From: Bacteroidales bacterium
GTDB lineage: Bacteria; Bacteroidota; Bacteroidia; Bacteroidales; UBA7960
Length of the DNA: 20,181 bases
Direction of reading: 5' to 3'
Assembly: GCA_003451785.1 (NCBI GenBank)
Contig: DMJL01000203.1
Span: 1-20,181 of the forward strand
Shown here: positions 1 through 7,771 of the stretch, one piece after another
Position numbering within the stretch: position 1 is the first letter of the stretch
Layout: every line of letters starts with the position of its first letter
Notes under the pieces: model-generated
Told to the model about the DNA's origin: nothing
Databases searched by the model: none
What the model saw: only the letters and a program-made list of their open reading frames with translations
Program-made: the position numbers and the translations under genes

Positions 1-154
1 GCTGAACGAAGCGAAGCCTCTCTTGAACACCATAACGCAGATCCTTCCCTTCGGTCAGGATGACAAAATCCCAATCGAGGATTGTCATGCTGAACGAAGT
101 GAAGCATCTTTGTAACACCACAAAAGGAGATCCTTCCCTTCGGTCAGGATGACA
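1..154. repeat. Tandem copies of an intergenic inverted repeat
   Basis: Two copies of one element lie about 88 bp apart. The second copy is complete: a 27-nt left arm (83-109, beginning TGTCATGCTGAACGAAG) and a 27-nt right arm (128-154, AGATCCTTCCCTTCGGTCAG...) that are imperfect reverse complements around an 18-nt spacer. The first copy is cut by the window edge (left arm from 1, right arm 39-65, identical to 128-154). The spacers share TAACACCA or a near match. Short imperfect palindromes of this type are dispersed between genes in many Bacteroidota genomes. The element may act as a transcript-end hairpin or simply be a non-autonomous repeat; the sequence does not decide. Confidence 0.75.
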
Positions 155-157
155 AAA

Positions 158-170
158 TGGGAATTTCCCA
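158..170. repeat. Perfect 13-bp palindrome
   Basis: TGGGAATTTCCCA is a perfect palindrome (6-bp arms around a central T) lying 4 bp after the end of the tandem repeat. It could be a protein-binding site or part of the repeat's flank. No gene assignment is possible. Confidence 0.3.
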
Positions 171-227
171 TTTCGGGCGGCAGTGCAAATTCCGTCAAAC
201 AATGTCGAATTAGTTATAAAAACCTGG

Positions 228-259
228 GACCCTGAAAGGGTCGAAAAAGCCTTTTTGAC
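228..259. terminator. Hairpin plus A/T-rich inverted repeat, possible terminator
   Basis: GACCC-TGAAA-GGGTC (228-242) is a perfect 5-bp stem with a 5-nt loop. It is followed directly by an A5/T5 inverted repeat (244-256, AAAAAGCCTTTTT). The layout resembles an intrinsic terminator for a gene left of the window, but no such gene is visible. The decamer GCAAATTCCG occurs on both sides (185-194 and 266-275). Weak call. Confidence 0.3.
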
Positions 260-415
260 GACAGAGCAAATTCCGCATAGAATGAGCGGCTAATCCTAAG
301 AATAACACCCAAAACACACAACTCATATAAATTCCTTTACAGAATCCTGCGTAAACTTTGTTGGTTATGCAACTTAATCATTATGTGGCGACGATATGAT
401 TTAATAAAAAACCTG

Positions 416-423
416 TAACTTTG
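416..423 (+). promoter_or_regulatory. gldE promoter, -7 element
   Basis: TAACTTTG matches the Bacteroidota -7 consensus TAnnTTTG exactly and sits 23 bp before the gldE start. No convincing TTG/TTTG -33 box lies at the usual distance. Its position supports the TTG start at 447 rather than an internal ATG. Confidence 0.5.
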
Positions 424-446
424 CCTTCTGTTATTACCACAATCCC

Positions 447-1787
447 TTGGAAGACACCGCCGATCCGTACCCGTTTCTTTTGCCCGATTTACTGCTTACT
501 GCTGTTAATGACGGCATTATCATCTTGATTGTCATTGTGTTTTTTGTGATATTGCTTTTAATGTCGGCAATGCTGTCGGCCACCGAAGGTGCATTTCTTT
601 CCATAACTCGCTCGCATCTAAAAGATCAAGATGGCGTTGAAACCTCTACCAATGGATTGACAAATCTTTTGGAAGACCCTCCACGAGTTTTTGCTACTCT
701 TTCTTTTGCCAACAATATGGTGAATATTGCCATAGTTATTTTGTGGGCAGTATTTTTGCAAGGCTATCTGGGCATTGGATTGCATTCTCCGGTATGGTTT
801 GTTTTGCATTTGGTGGGTGTAGTGGCGGTGGTTTTGATTTGTTGTGAAATTCTTCCTAAACGGTATGCTTCAAGGCATGGACTATCATTTTCAATATTTA
901 TGGCTAAACCCGTAAGTTTTTTAATACGATTATTTCAACCCCTTTTGGCATTGTTGGAGCAGAAGCCCAATTTGGCAGAGGCGCGATATCTGAAAACTAC
1001 TAACCACAATGTGGCTGGCGATTTATCTGTGGTCCTTGCCCAAGGAAAAACTAAACCCGCAAATGAGCAGGAGACAAGCATTCTGAAAGGAATTGTGCGA
1101 TTTGGCAATATTTTTACGCGTCAGGTGATGCGCTCTCGGATGGATGTGGTTGCTGTGGAGATAGACACTCCCATTCATAAACTGCTAAAAATTGTTGTAG
1201 AAGCGGGTTATAGTCGCATCCCGGTATTTCGCGAAAGTTTCGACGATATTGTAGGAATTCTTTATATCAAAGACCTGCTGCCACATATTGGCATTGCAGA
1301 TGAGTCGTTTCAATGGTCGAAACTCATACGACCCTGTGTGTTTGTACCCGAAAGCAAGAAAATTAGCAACCTGCTCAAAGAGTTTCAGGAAAAGAAAATC
1401 CACATGGCAGTTGTGGTAGATGAATACGGCGGGGTTTCAGGGATTGTTACGCTCGAAGATATTTTGGAAGAAATCGTAGGCGAAATCAACGATGAGTTTG
1501 ATACCGAAGAGAGCTTTTATGCCAAAATTGATGCACATACCTATCTGTTTGAAGGAAAAACCCAATTGAAAGATTTCTGCCGGATTACCGGATGCAGCTT
1601 AGGTCTGTTTGATGCCCTGCAAGGGGATGCCGACACATTGGCGGGGTTAATATTGGAGCAAAGTCAAGAATTACCGGCAATAGGGGATGAGTTCCTATTC
1701 CAAGGCTTTACATTGCAGGTGGAGGAGGTTGATAGTCGTCGCATTCAAAAAATTAAAGTATCCTTTCTTCCTGTTGCCCAAAAGTGA
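447..1787 (+). CDS. gldE: Gliding motility-associated protein GldE (CNNM/CBS/CorC-type membrane protein)
   Basis: This is an inner-membrane protein of the HlyC/CorC (CNNM) superfamily; the GldE branch is tied to gliding motility and type IX secretion in Bacteroidota. Visible architecture: hydrophobic segments at about 21-48, 85-105 and 115-135 in a DUF21-like domain, a CBS pair at about 225-350 with the typical DEYGGVSGIVTLEDILEEIV stretch (325-344), and a C-terminal CorC/HlyC transporter-associated domain at about 360-440. The 446-aa length fits the family. The start is TTG, because no ATG precedes the first membrane segment and the -7 element at 416-423 lies just upstream. gldD follows 95-110 bp downstream on the same strand, as in the gldD-gldE region described in Flavobacterium johnsoniae. 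The family call is firm; the biochemical activity of GldE is not established. Confidence 0.9.
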   Translation: MEDTADPYPFLLPDLLLTAVNDGIIILIVIVFFVILLLMSAMLSATEGAFLSITRSHLKDQDGVETSTNGLTNLLEDPPRVFATLSFANNMVNIAIVILWAVFLQGYLGIGLHSPVWFVLHLVGVVAVVLICCEILPKRYASRHGLSFSIFMAKPVSFLIRLFQPLLALLEQKPNLAEARYLKTTNHNVAGDLSVVLAQGKTKPANEQETSILKGIVRFGNIFTRQVMRSRMDVVAVEIDTPIHKLLKIVVEAGYSRIPVFRESFDDIVGILYIKDLLPHIGIADESFQWSKLIRPCVFVPESKKISNLLKEFQEKKIHMAVVVDEYGGVSGIVTLEDILEEIVGEINDEFDTEESFYAKIDAHTYLFEGKTQLKDFCRITGCSLGLFDALQGDADTLAGLILEQSQELPAIGDEFLFQGFTLQVEEVDSRRIQKIKVSFLPVAQK

Positions 1788-1897
1788 TTGGAGTTATGTG
1801 TCGTCTGAAATAAGCATTGTGAAAGCCCTTCACACAAATCGGCTTCAAAATGCAATAGTGAAAACCACTTGACCTTAAAAAAATGCAAATGTTGCAA

Positions 1898-2470
1898 ATG
1901 AAAAATGTTTTTGTCCTTGCAGTTCTTCTCCTGTTGGTTTCTTGCCAGCAGCATTACAGCCCCAAACCGCGAGGTTATTTTCGGATTGACCTGCCAGAGA
2001 AATCCTATACAGCATTTTCTTATGATTTTCCTTTTATTTTCGATGTGCCGGATTATGGGTACTTTTTGCCCGACACTCGTGCAGTTGCACAACCGTATTG
2101 GGCAAATATAAGTTTCCCGGCTTTTAGAGCCAATATACACCTAACCTACAGACCCATAAATAGCCGTACCCAACTCGAATCGTACTTGAGCGACGCGCAC
2201 ACATTTGTGGTTCGGCATATTCCCAAGGCATCGGGTATCGAAGAAGAGTTGATGAAAGATTTTGAGCGAAGAGTGTTTGGACAAATGTATTACATCAAAG
2301 GGCATGATGTTGCTTCATCGGTTCAGTTTTTTGTAACCGATAGCGTAAATCACTTTTTAAGGGGATCGTTGTATTTCAATGTAACACCCAACAACGACTC
2401 GCTGGCACCCGTTATCCATTTTCTAAAGGAGGATGTTCGGCGCATCATGCACACCATCAGGTGGGAGTAG
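1898..2470 (+). CDS. gldD: Gliding motility lipoprotein GldD
   Basis: GldD is a lipoprotein needed for gliding motility and T9SS function in Flavobacterium johnsoniae. The protein opens with a short lipoprotein signal, MKNVFVLAVLLLLVSC, whose Cys is residue 16 from this start, followed by the family-typical region YSPKPRGYFRIDLPEKSY. Upstream in-frame ATGs at 1883 and 1889 would add five or three residues. I chose 1898 because it gives a normal Lys-containing n-region directly before the hydrophobic core; there is no Shine-Dalgarno sequence to settle it. Length is about 190 aa, as expected. It follows gldE closely with no promoter-like -7 element or terminator seen between them, so co-transcription is likely. 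The downstream neighbour pyk is convergent. Confidence 0.9.
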   Translation: MKNVFVLAVLLLLVSCQQHYSPKPRGYFRIDLPEKSYTAFSYDFPFIFDVPDYGYFLPDTRAVAQPYWANISFPAFRANIHLTYRPINSRTQLESYLSDAHTFVVRHIPKASGIEEELMKDFERRVFGQMYYIKGHDVASSVQFFVTDSVNHFLRGSLYFNVTPNNDSLAPVIHFLKEDVRRIMHTIRWE

Positions 2471-2555
2471 GTAGGGGCGTTGCAAATTCCATAAAAAACC
2501 TTGCATCAGAAAACCATTGCTTTCCCTTCAATGGCAAATTCTATGCTTTCTTAGG

Positions 2556-2583
2556 AGTAGTGCTTTTTGTTTTTACCACTACT
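2556..2583. terminator. Hairpin between convergent gldD and pyk
   Basis: AGTAGTG (2556-2562) and CACTACT (2577-2583) form a perfect 7-bp stem around a T-rich 14-nt loop. A second small inverted repeat, CCATTG/CAATGG, lies at 2514-2534. Position between two converging genes suggests a bidirectional transcript end. There is no clear terminal U-tract, so this is tentative. Confidence 0.35.
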
Positions 2584-2622
2584 AAACAAGAAGCAACTAC
2601 AGGGTGTAGAACTTAGGTTTTA

Positions 2623-4044
2623 TCAAGTCTTTATGTTGGCAAGCATATTTTGCACGGTGCTTATCTCCACATAGCTTGGGCCCGATTTGCGCCCAAAGTT
2701 GCCAGCCATTACCGTTATCAGATCGTCGGGTTGGATTTCTTTTTCCTCCACAAGGCGCGATAGGGTTGCCCTTGTAAATTCTTTTTTGGAAATTCGTACT
2801 TCCATGAAATCTGCATACACTCCGTAATTTAGGGCCAACTCCCTAACTACACGAGGATCGTAGCATTGGGCATAAATGGGAGTGCTGCCCCTGAATGCCG
2901 AAAGGTATCTGGCGGTTTTGCCGGTATCGGTATCGGTGATTATTGCTTTTGCATTGAGTTTTTCGGTGGAACGCACTGCCGTTTTGGAAAGAAAAACCGA
3001 AATGTTGTTGTCGTGGGGCATAATATTGCCATCTATCTGATAGGGTTTGCTTATTTCGGCTTCTCTGGCAGTCTTGGTCATAATCCTCACAGCTTCTATC
3101 GGATAGCTACCAAAAGCCGTTTCGCCGCTGAGCATAATGGCATCGGCTCCCGAGAAAATTGCTGTTGCAATATCGCTAACTTCGGCACGGGTTGGTCTAG
3201 GATTGTGTATCATGGAGTGCAGCATCTGGGTAGCAACAATCACAGCTTTCTTGTTGGTAATGCACTTTTTGATCAGCTCGGCCTGAATGCCGGGGATTCG
3301 CTCGGCGGGCACTTCTATTGCCAAATCGCCACGAGCAACCATTATACCGTAAACATGGGGCAAAATCTGATCTATATTGTCTATACCTTGTTGGTTTTCA
3401 ATCTTAGCAATGATTTTTATAGGGCTTTTGTGCGCATCAAGTATTTGTTGAATATCAATAACATCTTGTGCGTTTCTTACAAATGAGTGAGCAATGAAAT
3501 CTACCTGGCTTTGTATTCCAAATTCAATAAACCCCTTGTCTTTTTCTGTAAGAGATGGTAAGTCAATCTTGGTTCCAGGCAGGTTAATGCTTTTGCGGTC
3601 TTTGATTGTACCTGAATTACAGACTCTGCACACTAAACGATCAATATGTTTCTCCTCTACGATTAACTCTATCTCACCATCGTCAATCATAATCATGCTG
3701 CCAATTTGGAGCAGATCTGCAATGTTTTCATAATCCACATATAGGGTATTGCCCTCCGAAGGGGTGTTTTTTCTGCCAATAAGAACAATATGCGAGCCTT
3801 CCTCCACTTCAATCAAATTGGGAGATGCGTTGGTTCTAATTTCGGGACCCTTGGTGTCAATCATTATGGCAAGCCTGTTAGAAACGGCTCTCACACTTTG
3901 TATCAACAACGATGCTTGTTCCGGAGTTTGGTGAGCTGTGTTGATTCGCACCACATTCATGCCGGCATCAAACAGTTCTTGCAAAAATGCTGGTTCACAG
4001 CGTTTATCCGAGATAGTAGCAACAATTTTGGTGAGTTTTTCCAT
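2623..4044 (-). CDS. pyk: Pyruvate kinase
   Basis: It catalyses phosphoenolpyruvate + ADP to pyruvate + ATP, the last step of glycolysis, in the cytoplasm. Visible motifs: N-terminal TKIVATIS (5-12), substrate and cation site IDTKGPEIRT (62-71), catalytic Lys in AKIEN (Lys214) with metal ligands Glu216 and Asp240 (ARGDLAIEV), ATQML (271-275), and the TRAEVSDIATAIFSGADAIM block (285-304). A C-terminal alpha/beta domain begins at about 350. Glu68 in GPEIR is the residue associated with K+-dependent enzymes. The classical N-F-S-H segment reads N-T-A-H here (35-38), so the usual K+-coordinating Ser is Ala; I recall this form from other Bacteroidota enzymes. The length of 473 aa is normal. The ATG start is supported by a -7 element 17 bp upstream. 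Confidence 0.97.
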   Translation of the reverse strand: MEKLTKIVATISDKRCEPAFLQELFDAGMNVVRINTAHQTPEQASLLIQSVRAVSNRLAIMIDTKGPEIRTNASPNLIEVEEGSHIVLIGRKNTPSEGNTLYVDYENIADLLQIGSMIMIDDGEIELIVEEKHIDRLVCRVCNSGTIKDRKSINLPGTKIDLPSLTEKDKGFIEFGIQSQVDFIAHSFVRNAQDVIDIQQILDAHKSPIKIIAKIENQQGIDNIDQILPHVYGIMVARGDLAIEVPAERIPGIQAELIKKCITNKKAVIVATQMLHSMIHNPRPTRAEVSDIATAIFSGADAIMLSGETAFGSYPIEAVRIMTKTAREAEISKPYQIDGNIMPHDNNISVFLSKTAVRSTEKLNAKAIITDTDTGKTARYLSAFRGSTPIYAQCYDPRVVRELALNYGVYADFMEVRISKKEFTRATLSRLVEEKEIQPDDLITVMAGNFGRKSGPSYVEISTVQNMLANIKT

Positions 4045-4060
4045 GTTCTTTCTTTTGGTG

Positions 4061-4068
4061 CAAAGTTA
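4061..4068 (-). promoter_or_regulatory. pyk promoter, -7 element
   Basis: The minus strand reads TAACTTTG, an exact TAnnTTTG match, 16 bp before the pyk ATG and in the 61-bp gap after the beta-lactamase-like gene. No good -33 box is visible. It suggests pyk has its own promoter even though the upstream gene has the same orientation. Confidence 0.5.
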
Positions 4069-4105
4069 ACCTTTTGATTGCAATGGCTTGTGTTTACTTG
4101 CAAAA

Positions 4106-5791
4106 TTACGGCATCGGCTGCCTAATGGGCTTAAACTGTTCGAAATAAAAATCGCGGTTGGGCACATCAAAAGTCATTCCCACAATTTGCATCTTATTGT
4201 TTAAGTCAAACTGTAGAGTTCCAAAACCAAACCAAGCTTGGGTGTCGTTCCACCGTATTTCCCAAGTGTTGTAGTGCCAATGATGCAGAGTAGCTGCAAG
4301 CCCTGGCGAATGTTCAAATTCGAGATGCAATTGACCATCTACAAGTTTCACCATTATATTGCCATAAATAGCCGAATAGTAGGTGCCTGCAAATTTTTCT
4401 AATGGCAGCACGGGTTGCGTATTGCTTATACGGGCATTGCGTATGGCTGTGATGCGTTCGTCTTCCAGAAAATCGCTTTGGGCGCGGGGAAGTAACTCTG
4501 CCGACCAATTGCGGGGCGACTTGCCAATCAGGGTTTCAAGAGTGAAGTTGGTTATGGCTCCAATAGGGCTTTTCAATCCATTGGTGAGAACAATCACTCC
4601 TATTCTATCCTTGGGTAGCATTCTTACTTCCGAGAGCATACCATCATAAGCACCGGTATGCCCTACAATCATTCGTCCGTGAAAGTCTGCCAAGCCCCAG
4701 CCAAGACCGTAAGCCCTGAAGTTGCGGTCGAAATCGTTTTGTATGGTGTGATCTACCGCAAAATTATTGTGTGGAGTGATAATGCGATTGAATTGCTGTG
4801 CAGAAATTAGCGTGTCGTCATTCCAAACGCCTTGGTTCATATTGAAAATCATCCAACGAGACATGTCTTCTACGGTGGAAATAAGCCCGCCTGTGGCCGC
4901 AGCAGTCTCCCAATCTACCCAGTCAATCACTACACTTTGGTTGTTTATCCTTGCATGTGGGCTGGCAAAGTTGCCCTTGGTGTGCAAATCGGCCAACCGA
5001 ATTATACTACGATTCATCCCCAAAGGACTTAAAATTCTTTCCCTGACATTTTGCTCAAAACTCTTTCCGGTTACTTTCTCAATGATCTCTCCGGCAACAA
5101 TGTACATAAGATTGGAGTATCCAAACCCTGCCCTGAAATCAAAAATAAGGGGTAGATGCTCCATCCTACGGATAATATCTTCGGCCGTTTTATAGCTTTT
5201 GTACCAAATCACATCTCCGCTAAAAGTGCCTAAACCAATTCTGTGGCTAAGTAAGTCGGCAATAGTTACTTGGCTGGTAATCCAAGGGTCGCTCAGCGTA
5301 AAATATGGCAAATGGTATTTTACCCTATCTTCCCATGTTAGTAATCCTTGGTCAACAAGCATTCCTATTAGCGTTGCCGTTACGGCTTTGGTATTCGAAG
5401 CCACCTGAAACAATGTGTTGCCGTCGGGCGCACCCGTCTTGCCCAATTCTTTTACCCCATATCCCCTGCTAAAAATCAACTTGCCATCGTAAACTATTCC
5501 GATAGCCATTCCCGGAAGGTCCCATTCGGCAAGAACTCTTTGATAGTACGCATCTAATATTTGCAAAGTACTATCCGAAACACCGGCCGAAAGTTGCCGA
5601 CCACCCATTGCAAAAAGCATCAAAAAAATCAACACAAGCTTAGGCAGGTTGATAAAAGTGTAGTTCTTTTTTGTAAAGTTTAGGCGTTTGCCAATAATAG
5701 GTAGGCAGAAATGAATTGTGCTTGAGGTTTCCATATCAAAATTTATTGGTTTCATTAAAAAACTATGACTTTGTGTTTTCAAAAAATGCAT
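4106..5791 (-). CDS. Secreted serine hydrolase, class C beta-lactamase-like, with DUF3471-type C-terminal domain
   Basis: This is a penicillin-binding-protein/beta-lactamase fold hydrolase, probably periplasmic. The catalytic triad of motifs is intact: S-x-x-K as SNTK (132-135), Y-x-N as YSN (225-227) and H-T-G (378-380) in place of KTG. After the catalytic domain (about 75-410) a C-terminal segment (about 445-555, beginning near LEKFAGTYYS) resembles the DUF3471 lipocalin-like domain that follows many of these esterase/peptidase-like enzymes. A hydrophobic stretch at 50-62 followed by a small-residue region acts as the signal. The N-terminus is uncertain: from this ATG the signal is preceded by about 48 residues. 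ATGs at 5755 and 5734 shorten that to 36 or 29, still long, and no -7 box decides it. The substrate is unknown; antibiotic resistance should not be assumed, since many homologues are esterases or D-amino-acid peptidases. Confidence 0.85.
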   Translation of the reverse strand: MHFLKTQSHSFLMKPINFDMETSSTIHFCLPIIGKRLNFTKKNYTFINLPKLVLIFLMLFAMGGRQLSAGVSDSTLQILDAYYQRVLAEWDLPGMAIGIVYDGKLIFSRGYGVKELGKTGAPDGNTLFQVASNTKAVTATLIGMLVDQGLLTWEDRVKYHLPYFTLSDPWITSQVTIADLLSHRIGLGTFSGDVIWYKSYKTAEDIIRRMEHLPLIFDFRAGFGYSNLMYIVAGEIIEKVTGKSFEQNVRERILSPLGMNRSIIRLADLHTKGNFASPHARINNQSVVIDWVDWETAAATGGLISTVEDMSRWMIFNMNQGVWNDDTLISAQQFNRIITPHNNFAVDHTIQNDFDRNFRAYGLGWGLADFHGRMIVGHTGAYDGMLSEVRMLPKDRIGVIVLTNGLKSPIGAITNFTLETLIGKSPRNWSAELLPRAQSDFLEDERITAIRNARISNTQPVLPLEKFAGTYYSAIYGNIMVKLVDGQLHLEFEHSPGLAATLHHWHYNTWEIRWNDTQAWFGFGTLQFDLNNKMQIVGMTFDVPNRDFYFEQFKPIRQPMP

Positions 5792-5925
5792 TGAATTTTG
5801 GCTAAGGTTGGCATTCAGATGTTGCGTAAGACATAAAAAGTATGCGGCAAGGACAATAGGCTAAGGCTTGAAACACCCAACAATGATAAGGAAAATTATT
5901 GAGCTTTTGCAGAGCCAAAAACAAA

Positions 5926-5957
5926 AAAACGGCTCATTCCGATGAATAGGCCGTTTT
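5926..5957 (-). terminator. Rho-independent terminator of kbl
   Basis: On the minus strand AAAACGGC pairs with GCCGTTTT (5950-5957 with 5926-5933). An inner ATTC/GAAT helix closes a four-base loop, and the right arm runs on into a U-tract of seven. It begins 22 bp after the kbl stop codon. This is a classical intrinsic terminator that separates kbl from the downstream beta-lactamase-like gene. Confidence 0.85.
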
Positions 5958-5979
5958 AAATCGTGGATGGAGAAGAGAA

Positions 5980-7167
5980 TTAGATAACCTTTAGCTCTTT
6001 TCCTACTTTTATAAATGCTTCAATCGCCTTATCGAGATGTTGTTTCTCGTGGGCAGCAGAAAGCTGTACTCTAATGCGTGCTTGGTCTTTGGGAACTACC
6101 GGATAGTAGAAGCCAATCACATAAATTCCTTCTTGCAACATACGCGACGCAAACACTTGCGACAATTGGGCATCGTAGAGCATAAGTGCTACAATTGCCG
6201 AATCGCTTGGCTTTAGGTCGAATCCCGCCTTGGAGATATGCTTTTTGAAATAGTTCACATTTTCCATCAGCTTGTCGCGCAAGGTGGTATGGTGCTCAAT
6301 AAGGTCGAAAACAGCCAATGATGCGCCCACAATGGCTGGGCTGAGTGAGTTTGAAAACAGGTAAGGGCGCGAGCGTTGCCTTAGTATTTCAATGATTTCC
6401 TTTGGACCGGTTGTGAATCCGCCCAAACCGCCACCCATGGCCTTGCCCAAGGTGCCAGTGATAATATCTACTTGACCATGTACGCCATAATATTCAGCAG
6501 CACCCCTGCCTGTTTTGCCTATAAAGCCAGCACTGTGGCAAACATCGGTCATCACCAGCGCATCGTACTTTTTGGCCAAAGCGGTTATTTTATCCATTAG
6601 GGCAATGTCGCCATCCATAGAAAACACATCGTCGGTAACAATGATACGGTGGCGTTGTGCCTGCGCCTTTATGAGTTGCTGCTCCAAGTCGTCCATATCG
6701 GCATGGGAAAAACGATACCTTACTGCCTTGCAAAGGCGAATTCCATCTATGATGGATGCATGGTTGAGTGCATCCGAGATAATTGCATCATTCTCGTCGA
6801 ATAGGGGTTCGAAAACACCCCCATTGGCATCGAAACAAGCGGCATACAAAATCGTATCTTCCGTTCCGAAATACTTGGCTATTCTGGCTTCCAATTCTTT
6901 GTGAATGTCTTGGGTGCCACAAATAAATCGCACCGACGATAGCCCGTAACCCCTGCTTTCTAAGGCCTGATTGGCACCTTCGATCACAGCCGAATGGCTC
7001 GATAATCCTAAATAATTGTTGGCGCAGAAGTTGAGCACTTCTTGTCCGTCTGCAAGCCGGATTAGCGCCGATTGTGGACTTGTGATGATGCGCTCTGACT
7101 TGTATAAGCCTGCATCTTTTATTTGGCTTATCTGCAACTGAAGGTGTTCTTTGATTTTTCCGTACAT
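5980..7167 (-). CDS. kbl: Glycine C-acetyltransferase (2-amino-3-ketobutyrate CoA ligase)
   Basis: This PLP-dependent alpha-oxoamine synthase interconverts glycine + acetyl-CoA and 2-amino-3-oxobutyrate + CoA, the second step of threonine breakdown after threonine dehydrogenase. From the chosen start the protein is 395 aa, the family length, and begins MYGKIKEHLQ...AGLYKSERIITSPQ as KBL proteins do. The PLP Lys is in GTLGKAMGGG (Lys242); Asp208 and His211 in TDVCHSAG contact the cofactor; the stacking His is in DALNHAS (His136). The frame stays open to 7224, giving a 414-aa version. I reject that extension because the -7 element TAAATTTG (7198-7205) lies inside it and KBL homology starts at MYGK. 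No tdh gene is adjacent. An intrinsic terminator follows the stop codon. Confidence 0.95.
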   Translation of the reverse strand: MYGKIKEHLQLQISQIKDAGLYKSERIITSPQSALIRLADGQEVLNFCANNYLGLSSHSAVIEGANQALESRGYGLSSVRFICGTQDIHKELEARIAKYFGTEDTILYAACFDANGGVFEPLFDENDAIISDALNHASIIDGIRLCKAVRYRFSHADMDDLEQQLIKAQAQRHRIIVTDDVFSMDGDIALMDKITALAKKYDALVMTDVCHSAGFIGKTGRGAAEYYGVHGQVDIITGTLGKAMGGGLGGFTTGPKEIIEILRQRSRPYLFSNSLSPAIVGASLAVFDLIEHHTTLRDKLMENVNYFKKHISKAGFDLKPSDSAIVALMLYDAQLSQVFASRMLQEGIYVIGFYYPVVPKDQARIRVQLSAAHEKQHLDKAIEAFIKVGKELKVI

Positions 7168-7197
7168 GTTTGCTGTTTTTTTGTAGGATTTTTGCGC

Positions 7198-7205
7198 CAA
7201 ATTTA
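7198..7205 (-). promoter_or_regulatory. kbl promoter, -7 element
   Basis: The minus strand reads TAAATTTG, an exact TAnnTTTG match, 30 bp upstream of the preferred kbl ATG. A TTG lies 16 bp further upstream, slightly closer than the usual -33 spacing. It argues for the shorter kbl start. Confidence 0.55.
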
Positions 7206-7771
7206 ACCCTATTTCCCTATTCAATAATGCACTAATGCACTTTTTAATTTTTGCTGTGGATGGCGAAACTAAAATTGCTTGAAGTACTATAATGGCAAAC
7301 TAAACGGAGATGATATTTGCAGAAACAATGACTTCCAATTATGAATGTAGGAGATAATATTGACTCTTTTGGTAAGCTGATTTGCGGCAAAAGGTGCAGA
7401 AGTTTGTGAAAAAAAAACAGCAGCAGAAAAAATCTGCTGCTGCCATTTCAACCAATCAAAACAACACCAGAACAAAGAACCAATGAAAACACCAAAACAG
7501 AGATATAATTTTTAACGCAGAATAGAATAGTTAACCGTATGCCGCAATATTTTCGCCATAATTATGACGGAATAATTTGCAATAAGTTACATGATACTCT
7601 GCCATTTTGGGAAATATTTATCCTTGTTAATGGCAATGCTTACTTTTGTGGATGTTTTGTAGCCGTTAGCTTCCAAAAATTTGGCATTGTCAAATCTATT
7701 TTGCACAAATATTTCTTTGATAGATTGTTGGCATAACGAAATGACTTTTGTAAAGTTGAAAATCAAATGCA
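7206..7771. other. Intergenic region between divergent kbl and tilS, no convincing gene
   Basis: About 600 bp separate the kbl and tilS starts. Apart from the kbl promoter and a minus-strand terminator hairpin (7418-7442) I see no recognisable gene. Short open frames exist on both strands (for example 7539-7736 plus, 7587-7772 minus), but none has a recognisable domain or convincing start. The minus-strand frame ending at 7587 has coding-like codons over its last 35 or so residues and could be a decayed gene end. A poor promoter match, TGACTTTTG at 7742-7750, precedes tilS. Confidence 0.6.
7418..7442 (-). terminator. Perfect intrinsic terminator with no assigned gene
   Basis: CAGCAGCAGA (7418-7427) and TCTGCTGCTG (7433-7442) form a perfect 10-bp stem with a 5-nt loop. 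On the minus strand the stem is followed by a run of eight or nine U (7409-7417). This is a textbook rho-independent terminator read leftward, yet the nearest gene to its right, tilS, is on the plus strand. It must end an unannotated minus-strand transcript, or block antisense transcription coming from the tilS side into kbl. Confidence 0.75.

Noticed and set aside
1..154. CRISPR-like array
   Set aside because: There are only two copies, the units are imperfect inverted repeats with similar spacers, and no cas genes are present.
2479..2490. Third copy of GCAAATTCC, also seen at 185 and 266
   Set aside because: Nine bases of A+T-rich sequence without conserved flanks can recur by chance.
2866..3486. 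206-residue plus-strand open frame
   Set aside because: It is antisense to well-conserved pyk motifs and has Cys/Gly-rich, low-information sequence with no domain.
7287..7475. 62-residue minus-strand open frame
   Set aside because: It runs straight through the terminator hairpin at 7418-7442 and has no recognisable features.
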